DNA of 41,136 nt from Mycobacterium sp. (GTDB lineage: Bacteria; Actinomycetota; Actinomycetes; Mycobacteriales; Mycobacteriaceae). This document shows positions 36,359 through 41,136 of this stretch, piece after piece. Position 1 is the stretch's first letter, and the number at the start of each line of letters is the position of its first letter. Where the stretch lies: assembly GCA_031292665.1 (NCBI GenBank), contig JARLGR010000124.1:1-41136 (forward strand), read 5' to 3'. Below the pieces are notes generated by a model. The model saw nothing but the letters and a program-made list of their open reading frames with translations. It was not told where the DNA came from and did no database searches. The translations under genes were made by a program, and so were the position numbers.

Positions 36359-36718
36359 ATGACCACCGAACTACCCCCTCAACGACAGACTGCCCCGCAT
36401 TCCCCATCGGCACCCGCGACCACGCGGGCGCCCCGTTCGTTCACCAGGCTGGCGGCGGCGTGGTGGGCGCTCGTCGTCGGCCTGCTGATCCTCATCGTCT
36501 TGCTGATCTTCGTCGCCCAGAACACCGACTCCGTGACCGCGCATTTCCTGGCATTCCACTGGAATCTCCCGGTGGGTGTGGGGTATCTGTTGGCCGCCGT
36601 GGCGGGCGCGACCACCACCGTCTTGGTCGGCGCCGCACGCATGATGCAGCTGAGGCGGGCGGCCAAAAGGAGTGTGCTCTTGGCCGGCAACAACGCACCG
36701 GTTGCGACTACTCAGTGA
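36359..36718 (+). CDS. LapA-domain (DUF1049) membrane protein
   Basis: This is a 119-residue protein with a proline-rich N-terminus and two membrane helices (WALVVGLLILIVLLIFVAQN and VGYLLAAVAGATTTVLVG). The LapA signature is FVAQNTDSVTAHFLAFHWNLPVG and a basic C-terminal tail follows. In Gram-negatives LapA aids LPS assembly; in mycobacteria the role is not known. Its likely SigF-type control suggests stationary-phase or envelope-stress expression (inference). Confidence 0.85.
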   Translation: MTTELPPQRQTAPHSPSAPATTRAPRSFTRLAAAWWALVVGLLILIVLLIFVAQNTDSVTAHFLAFHWNLPVGVGYLLAAVAGATTTVLVGAARMMQLRRAAKRSVLLAGNNAPVATTQ

Positions 36719-36721
36719 ACT

Positions 36722-36736
36722 GTTCAGTTAATTAAC
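36722..36736. promoter_or_regulatory. Half-site D of the MarR operator
   Basis: GTTCAGTTAATTAAC matches the left half of the operator consensus seen at 27815, 27940 and 40793, but the right half is absent. It lies just after the LapA stop and about 75 bp before the start region of the DUF2867 gene. It may be a decayed or weak site controlling the DUF2867-DUF2945-marR2 group. Confidence 0.35.
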
Positions 36737-36811
36737 CGGCGGATCCCTGCGAGCGCGGTTGAGTTCCCTCCCGGCAGGAAGCCCTAGCGCTGACAGACGG
36801 GGAGGAAAGCC

Positions 36812-37390
36812 ATGAGTCACACACCCGGTGGTCGCGCCCCGACACCAACGGCGCGCCCTCCCAACCGCTGCCCACCGATCCGCAGTGGGCAGGCGGATCG
36901 CTGTATCACGATGTGCGCCAACGCCATAGCCCCAGCGATCCCGCGACCCTGTGGCGCGCCATCGAAACGGCCGTCACCGAACGCAACTGGTCGGTTTTCC
37001 CGTTGGGATGGCCGCTGCGCGGCTGGGTCAACGGATTCTTCAGCGCCGTGTGGACTCGTCGCAGGCCGCTGGACGGTCACCGTCTGCACGTCGGTGAGGC
37101 GCTGGACTGGTGGCGGGTGGAGCAGGTCGACGAGCCCCGGCTGTTGCGGCTGCGTGCCGACATCCCGCTACCGGGGCGGCGGTGGCTGGAGCTGTCCGCA
37201 AGCACGGACGGCAATGGCAGATCCCGCTACCGTCAGCGCGCGCTGTTTCAGCCATACGGGCTTGCGGGACAACTGTTTTGGACCGCCTCGGCGCCATCAC
37301 GCGACGCGGTCTTCGGGGGCATCGCACGTGACGTCACCGCCACCGCGCGTCAGAGCCGCGACCCCAAAAGCGATTCCATCGCCCTGCTGA
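36812..37390 (+). pseudogene. DUF2867-domain protein, start disconnected by a frameshift
   Basis: A strong ribosome binding site (GGGGAGGAAAG, 36799-36809) serves the ATG at 36812, but that frame soon loses protein character. The real coding frame is one register away: HTRWSRPDTNGAPSQPLP ... then DPATLWRAIETAVTERNWS, WWRVEQVDEPRLLRLRAD and LPGRRWLELSA, a DUF2867 domain. Removing one CA from CACACA (36818-36823) joins ATG AGT CAC to this frame. As written, the only start in frame is a GTG at 36913, with no good ribosome binding site. At the 3' end the domain frame has no stop before the next gene, whereas the ATG frame stops at 37390. It may be a pseudogene, a sequencing error or a slippage-controlled gene. 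Confidence 0.6.
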
Positions 37391-37403
37391 AAAGGGAAGC
37401 CAC

Positions 37404-37619
37404 ATGGGGGACGAGAAATTTCATAAAGGCGACAAGGTCGAGTGGAAAAGCCACGGCAGCACGGTCGAGGGAACGGTCGAGGGCGAGATCACGTCCGATA
37501 CCGAGGCCGCCGGACGCACGGTGCGCGCATCCAAAGACGACCCGCAATATCAGGTCCGCAGCAGCAAAACCGGCGCCGATGCGGTACACACGCCCGACGC
37601 GCTGCGGCACACGGACTGA
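37404..37619 (+). CDS. DUF2945 / HVA1-TUDOR-like small protein
   Basis: This is a 71-residue protein, MGDEKFHKGDKVEWKSHGS then TVEGTVEGEIT, ending in VRASKDDPQYQVRSSKTGADAVHTPDAL. It is a hypervirulence-associated TUDOR-like domain that spans nearly the whole protein. Such small proteins are often stress-induced; the molecular role is unknown. AAGGGAAG precedes the ATG. The DUF2867 frame runs on through this gene in another register but is not coding here. Confidence 0.85.
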   Translation: MGDEKFHKGDKVEWKSHGSTVEGTVEGEITSDTEAAGRTVRASKDDPQYQVRSSKTGADAVHTPDALRHTD

Positions 37620-37777
37620 TTTCGCGTCGGGCGTAAGAACTGGGGCCGCGACCCCAAGAAGTCCTGACGCACCGCGCCCGGCGACGAAATACCTGGTCGA
37701 CTTGCCCGCTCACTCGTCCCATCGGCTACAAATGAGAAACGCCCGGTGGCGTTCGCCGGCCGCAACTCGCGGTCCCC

Positions 37778-37795
37778 GATACGCTTCGGCGTATC
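37778..37795. promoter_or_regulatory. Perfect palindrome upstream of marR2 (operator candidate)
   Basis: GATACGC and GCGTATC flank a TTCG centre (37778-37795), 21 bases before the marR2 GTG. It could be an autoregulatory operator or an RNA hairpin in the leader; the stem has 7 base pairs and a stable tetraloop sequence. It does not resemble the 31-bp operators of the crt and idi2 promoters. Confidence 0.5.
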
Positions 37796-37816
37796 TTGTA
37801 AGAAGGATGCGAGTAA

Positions 37817-38380
37817 GTGACTAAGCGCGGCGCTGCTGATCGGCGACCAGACCGAGCCGAACTAGAGAAGCTCATGTCGGCGGACATGCGGGCGATGACT
37901 GCGCAATCCGACCGCATCGGGCGCCACTTCGCGCGCCGGAACGCCGTCGGCGGCAGCGACTTCCACGCCTTGCTGCACATCATGGTCGCCGAAACTGCCG
38001 GAGTGCCGCTGACGCTCGCCAAGCTGCGGCAGCGGATGGACGTGTCGCCGGCTGCGATCACCTACCTGGTGGATCGGATGATCGACGCCGGCCACATCCG
38101 GCGCGAGTCCGATCCCGACGACCGGCGCAAGTCGCTGCTCCGCTACGAAAAACGCGGTATGGACTTGGCCCGCTCCTTCTTCACACCGCTTGGGGCCGAA
38201 GTGCGCTCGGCTATCGCCGATCTGCCGGATCGGGATCTGAATGCGGCGCACAGAGTTTTCACGGCGATGATCGACGCGATGGCGAAATTCGAGTCGCAGC
38301 TCGCCGCCCCGAGCGCCAAACAGGCGGCGCCAGAGCCGAAAGCGGCCACAACCAGGGGCCGGCGACGGGCGGTGCGGTAG
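37817..38380 (+). CDS. MarR-family regulator 2, paralogue of regulator 1
   Basis: This is a 187-residue winged-helix regulator from the GTG at 37817, with AGAAGGA 9 bases upstream. It shares with regulator 1 the HIMVAETAG helix, the recognition segment S.(A/S)AITYLVDR.I and the wing P.DRRK. The C-terminus is a basic Lys/Arg tail. The two probably arose by duplication and may bind related operators or compete. The stop is 4 bp from the convergent glycosyltransferase stop. Confidence 0.92.
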   Translation: MTKRGAADRRPDRAELEKLMSADMRAMTAQSDRIGRHFARRNAVGGSDFHALLHIMVAETAGVPLTLAKLRQRMDVSPAAITYLVDRMIDAGHIRRESDPDDRRKSLLRYEKRGMDLARSFFTPLGAEVRSAIADLPDRDLNAAHRVFTAMIDAMAKFESQLAAPSAKQAAPEPKAATTRGRRRAVR

Positions 38381-38384
38381 CTCT

Positions 38385-39626
38385 CTAACGGACGGCCGTG
38401 GAGCCGAGCACACGCTGCTCGATCAGGTCAGCCCCGTGGGCCACGCCGCCGGTCGCGGCGAAGCCGGCGGCCACCCGGCGTGCACCGTCGGCCATGGTCA
38501 TCGCCTTGCGCACCTCGGCCCGCAGCCGCGCCGGGGTAAGCCGTTTGGCCGGCAGTCGCGTACCGCAGCGAGCGACCTCCACGCGCCGGGCGACTTCGGC
38601 CTGATCACGCGCGAAGGGCACGACGACCACGGGCACGCCGTGGTCCAGGGCTTTGAGCGTCGTTCCCATCCCACCGTGGGTGATCGCACAGCTGGCCCGC
38701 TCGAGGATGGCCGCGTGCGGGACGAATCGGCACACGGTGGCGTTGGCGGGTCGCGGCAGATCCGCGGGCACACCGGCCGGGAACGTCGCCACCACGTGAA
38801 CATCCTCATCGGCCAGTGCCTGCAAAGCGGTTCGGCCCAGGGAGGTGTCGGGCTGCCGGATCGAGGACGTGTTGACCAGCACCACCGGCCGGTCGATGGC
38901 GTTGACCCAATCCGGTGTGGTCGTCGTCGGGGGTTCGAACACACACGCCCCGATGTGGTGCACCAGGTCACCCCAGCCCTGATGCGGATACTCGAAAGGC
39001 TCCCCGCCGACGGTCAGCAACAGCGGCGCGCGCCGCATGAGGTCATCGACGGAGGTCACCGGCGGCACGCCGAGCTCGGCACGAATGGCGTTGACCCGTG
39101 GCACCATTGGCCGGTCGAAAAGATACCGCACAATGGGACGGACCGAGGCGTCGCGAACGTCTCCGAGGATCCCGGGCAGGGGGCGCATCCCCGGGCCGAA
39201 GGGCGGCACGCCGCGGGACCGCAGGTAGGGGGTGAACGGCGAAAAGACCAGCCACGGAATCGTTCCGGCGTCGGCGGCCGACATCGCACCCCAGCAGTTG
39301 GCGTCCACGATGATCGCCTCGGGGCGGATCGTTTCCACGGCGCGCCGCAAGTCTTGCACCTCCAGGACCGCGCGCCGACACAGCACGTCGATCGACAGCT
39401 TCAGCACCCCCAGCGCGCCTCGGGCTCTCCAGTCCTCCCCGACGATCGCCTCGATTCCCGGGTCGACGGGTTCGGCATGCAGGCCGACCGCGCGCATCAT
39501 CGGCACTCCGGCGGACATGGTGCGCACATGCACGTCGTGACCGCGCCGGGCGAGCTCTTGCAGCAACGCGCCGACGGGCAGCACGTGGCCCAGTCCGGGC
39601 GAGCCGTACGCCAAGATCACAGACAT
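38385..39626 (-). CDS. GT1-family (MGT/CrtX-like) glycosyltransferase
   Basis: This is a 413-residue GT-B fold enzyme: GSPGLGHVLPVGALLQEL at the N-terminus and the donor-binding region FVPHAAILERASCAITHGG followed by MGTTLKALDHGVPVVVVP. This pattern is shared by macrolide, sterol and zeaxanthin (CrtX) glycosyltransferases using nucleotide sugars. It is only 10 bp downstream of idi2, so it should be co-transcribed from the operator-bearing promoter. Given this context, glycosylation of a hydroxylated carotenoid is a plausible but unproven role; another lipid acceptor is possible. Confidence 0.85.
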   Translation of the reverse strand: MSVILAYGSPGLGHVLPVGALLQELARRGHDVHVRTMSAGVPMMRAVGLHAEPVDPGIEAIVGEDWRARGALGVLKLSIDVLCRRAVLEVQDLRRAVETIRPEAIIVDANCWGAMSAADAGTIPWLVFSPFTPYLRSRGVPPFGPGMRPLPGILGDVRDASVRPIVRYLFDRPMVPRVNAIRAELGVPPVTSVDDLMRRAPLLLTVGGEPFEYPHQGWGDLVHHIGACVFEPPTTTTPDWVNAIDRPVVLVNTSSIRQPDTSLGRTALQALADEDVHVVATFPAGVPADLPRPANATVCRFVPHAAILERASCAITHGGMGTTLKALDHGVPVVVVPFARDQAEVARRVEVARCGTRLPAKRLTPARLRAEVRKAMTMADGARRVAAGFAATGGVAHGADLIEQRVLGSTAVR

Positions 39627-39636
39627 GTCGCCCGCA

Positions 39637-40683
39637 TTATGGGCCGGGAGTCAGCTTGACATCACGCAAACCTCGGAGATCCGCCACACCGCACCCGTGC
39701 AGGCAGACCCGAAGCTCGTCGATGAAAGGCTGTAGCCAATCGACGACCGCGGCCGCGGATTGGATCGCGGCGGCCAGCAGGGGCCTGGCCATCGCCACGA
39801 CGTCGGCGCCCAGCGCGATGGCCTTGGCCGCGTCCATGCCCGTGCGTATCCCGCCGGAAGCCACCAAGGGGATGTCCGGCAGCGCCGCACGCACCTCGAC
39901 GATCGCCCGCGCGGTGGGAATGCCCCAGTCCGCCAACTGCGGATAGCGCAGCTCGCCGTAGCGGACGAACTGTTCAACGCGCGACCACGAGGTACCGCCG
40001 GCGCCCGCAACATCGATCCCGGCGACGGGCGATTCGCCTTCGGCGCCAAGCAGTTTCGCGAGGGCCGCGGCGCCGATCCCGTGGCCGACCTCCTTGAGCA
40101 GCACCGGATAGCCCAGTGCCTCGGCCACCTCGCGCAGCCTGACCAGCGATCCGGAAAAGTCGGTGTCGCCGTCGTGCTGCATGGCTTCCTGCAGTGGATT
40201 GGCGTGCACCGCGAGCACATTCGCGCCCACCCGATCGAGCGCCTTCGTGAGGTCGCGCACGGTCACCTTCGTCAGCTGAGCCAAACCGATGTTGCCGAAC
40301 AATAGGACGTCTGGGGCCACCTCACGGACGGTGAAGCTGGGCGCGGCCCGCTCTCCGAGCCCACTGTCCAGCATGATCCGCTGGGAGCCGAGCATCATCC
40401 CGACGCCGAGTTGCTGGGCGGCCTTGGCGAGGTTCCGGTTTATCGTTCCCGACAGCTCGGCACCCCCGGTCATCGCACCGACGAGGATCGGCGCTCGCAG
40501 GCGGGCGCCGAAAAACTCGGTGGACAGGTCGATGTCGCCCAGGTTGGTCTGCGTGCACGCGTTGTAGGGCAGCTGATAACGGTCAAGGCCGGTAGTCAGA
40601 CCGGCGTAGTTGACCTGCTCGGTGAGGCAGACATCGATGTGCCGCCGCTTGCGAGTCGTCATCGCGCGCGGGTCGCTCGTCAT
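39637..40683 (-). CDS. fni: Type 2 isopentenyl-diphosphate delta-isomerase (FMN)
   Basis: This enzyme interconverts IPP and DMAPP using reduced FMN, feeding GGPP synthesis. It has 348 residues from the ATG at 40683, or 341 from the ATG at 40662 ([13 protein letters not shown], the canonical start region). Motifs are [49 protein letters not shown] and [19 protein letters not shown]. The 40683 ATG overlaps the stop of a 21-codon ORF (ATGA). Placing it with a glycosyltransferase under a crt-type operator links it to pigment synthesis. Confidence 0.95.
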   Translation of the reverse strand: MTSDPRAMTTRKRRHIDVCLTEQVNYAGLTTGLDRYQLPYNACTQTNLGDIDLSTEFFGARLRAPILVGAMTGGAELSGTINRNLAKAAQQLGVGMMLGSQRIMLDSGLGERAAPSFTVREVAPDVLLFGNIGLAQLTKVTVRDLTKALDRVGANVLAVHANPLQEAMQHDGDTDFSGSLVRLREVAEALGYPVLLKEVGHGIGAAALAKLLGAEGESPVAGIDVAGAGGTSWSRVEQFVRYGELRYPQLADWGIPTARAIVEVRAALPDIPLVASGGIRTGMDAAKAIALGADVVAMARPLLAAAIQSAAAVVDWLQPFIDELRVCLHGCGVADLRGLRDVKLTPGP

Positions 40684-40745
40684 GGTCGGGGTACCACCGC
40701 GCCGTTGCCGCTGACGGTCGCCGGGGTCGTCTGCATGACTCCCAT
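40680..40745 (-). CDS. 21-residue leader ORF of the idi2 operon
   Basis: A strong AGGAGG (+ strand 40751-40756, reverse strand) sits 5 bases before an ATG at 40745. The ORF encodes [21 protein letters not shown] and ends in a TGA overlapping the idi2 ATG (ATGA, 40683-40680). idi2 itself has no good ribosome binding site, so it probably depends on translation of this ORF. This is either a coupling leader or a small peptide gene. It is too short for family assignment. Confidence 0.6.
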   Translation of the reverse strand: MGVMQTTPATVSGNGAVVPRP

Positions 40746-40792
40746 ATTGCCTCCTGAGGGCACATCGCTCACGCCGGTGTAGGTGGACAGCA

Positions 40793-40823
40793 TTTCAGTT
40801 GATTAATGTTTAAGCAACTGAAA
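40793..40823. promoter_or_regulatory. MarR operator copy C between idi2 and mmpL
   Basis: This is the best-conserved copy: TTTCAGTTG (40793-40801) and CAACTGAAA (40815-40823) form perfect 9-bp arms around 13 bases that contain TTAATGTTTAA. It can control both the leftward idi2-GT operon and the rightward mmpL gene. A -10-like TACTCT (40824-40829) follows at once on the + strand, as TAGCGT follows copy B. Confidence 0.7.
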
Positions 40824-40833
40824 TACTCTCCGG

Positions 40834-41136
40834 GTGCTGTGGGATCGGGTGGCCAACGCCGTGGCAGGGCGGCGTTCGTGGCCGCTCGGATTGGGTGTTG
40901 TGCTGCTGGGTTTCGGATTCATGGCGCTCATCGGTGGGAACGCGGCGGCGGGACAGGCCCCGCTGTCGGTGCCCCCCGGCTCCGATTCCGCCACGGTCGA
41001 CGCGCTGGGCCGCCAGTTTCCGGGAGGCGACCGGACGCCGCTGATCGTGGCGGTCAACCGGGCCGACGGCGCCGCGCTGGGCCCCGCCGACGCCGCGGCC
41101 GCCCAAGCGGCCCAGGACCGGATGCAGCGCGCGACC
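40834..41136 (+). CDS. MmpL-family (RND) transporter, N-terminal part, cut by the window end
   Basis: The GTG at 40834 starts a frame open to the last base: VLWDRVANAVAGRRSWPLG, a first membrane helix LGVVLLGFGFMALIGG, then GQAPLSVPPGSDSATVDAL and FPGGDRTPLIVAVNR. This is the N-terminus and start of the first periplasmic porter domain of MmpL/RND proteins. A stop at 40819-40821 rules out a longer frame. TACTCT as a -10 would put the transcript start at the GTG, so the message may be leaderless. Its control region is shared with idi2 and the glycosyltransferase, which hints at export of an isoprenoid or pigment product. Confidence 0.85.
   Translation, partial: MLWDRVANAVAGRRSWPLGLGVVLLGFGFMALIGGNAAAGQAPLSVPPGSDSATVDALGRQFPGGDRTPLIVAVNRADGAALGPADAAAAQAAQDRMQRAT

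Noticed and set aside
36812..37390. Product of the ATG frame at 36812 as a real 192-residue protein
   Set aside because: Composition after the first codons is shadow-like, and the DUF2867 pattern is clearly in the neighbouring register.

Overview
The window is high-GC DNA from the genus Mycobacterium, probably a pigmented slow-grower, although the species cannot be fixed from sequence alone. About half of the genes follow the order of the M. tuberculosis Rv3010c-Rv3032 block: pfkA, gatA, gatC, an ACT-domain protein, ligA, a MetE-like protein, lpqA, mnmA, a cysteine desulfurase, a PlsC-type and a GNAT-type acyltransferase, etfA, etfB, and the Rv3030-Rv3031-Rv3032 methylglucose-lipopolysaccharide/glucan genes. 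Gene density is high, GTG starts are common, and many genes overlap by ATGA or GTGA.

Layout. (1) 1-1330: a 56-bp tandem repeat next to the end of an orphan EspI-like MinD/ParA ATPase. (2) 1464-13403: the conserved core. The ESX/PPE block that M. tuberculosis carries between lpqA and mnmA is absent. (3) 13541-16925: an accessory pocket with a 23-codon leader ORF, an HSL-type hydrolase, a zinc-ribbon relic, an iron-sulfur bacterial cryptochrome/photolyase and an SRPBCC gene broken by an in-frame TGA. (4) 16942-22720: core again (etfBA and the glucan/MGLP genes). (5) 22724-27213: a worn accessory stretch with a frameshifted SDR gene, an SRPBCC-epimerase fusion, a remnant of a short mycobacterial family, a catalytically dead trypsin-like secreted protein behind a SigF-type promoter, and a frameshifted STAS gene. 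(6) 27194-41136: a carotenoid locus.

The carotenoid locus is the most interesting part. A MarR-type regulator is divergent from an eight- or nine-gene operon: crtE, crtI, crtB, crtYc, crtYd, a methyltransferase, crtU, a Rieske protein and a DUF2784 membrane protein. Most of these genes are joined by 4-bp overlaps. The enzymes predict GGPP, phytoene, lycopene, beta-carotene and then isorenieratene-type aryl carotenoid. About 5 kb downstream, after small stress-type genes and a second paralogous MarR regulator, lies a leader ORF-type 2 IPP isomerase-GT1 glycosyltransferase operon. It is divergent from an MmpL transporter that runs off the window. A conserved 31-bp palindromic element occurs twice in the marR1/crtE intergenic region and once between idi2 and mmpL, with a half-site before the DUF2867/DUF2945/marR2 group. 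This suggests one MarR-controlled regulon covering precursor supply, synthesis, possible ring hydroxylation and glycosylation, and possible export.

Four genes (SRPBCC, SDR, STAS, DUF2867) carry single small lesions. These are either recent pseudogenes or sequence errors. No rRNA, tRNA, insertion sequence or CRISPR array was seen. All functions are read from motifs and family memory; no database search was run.
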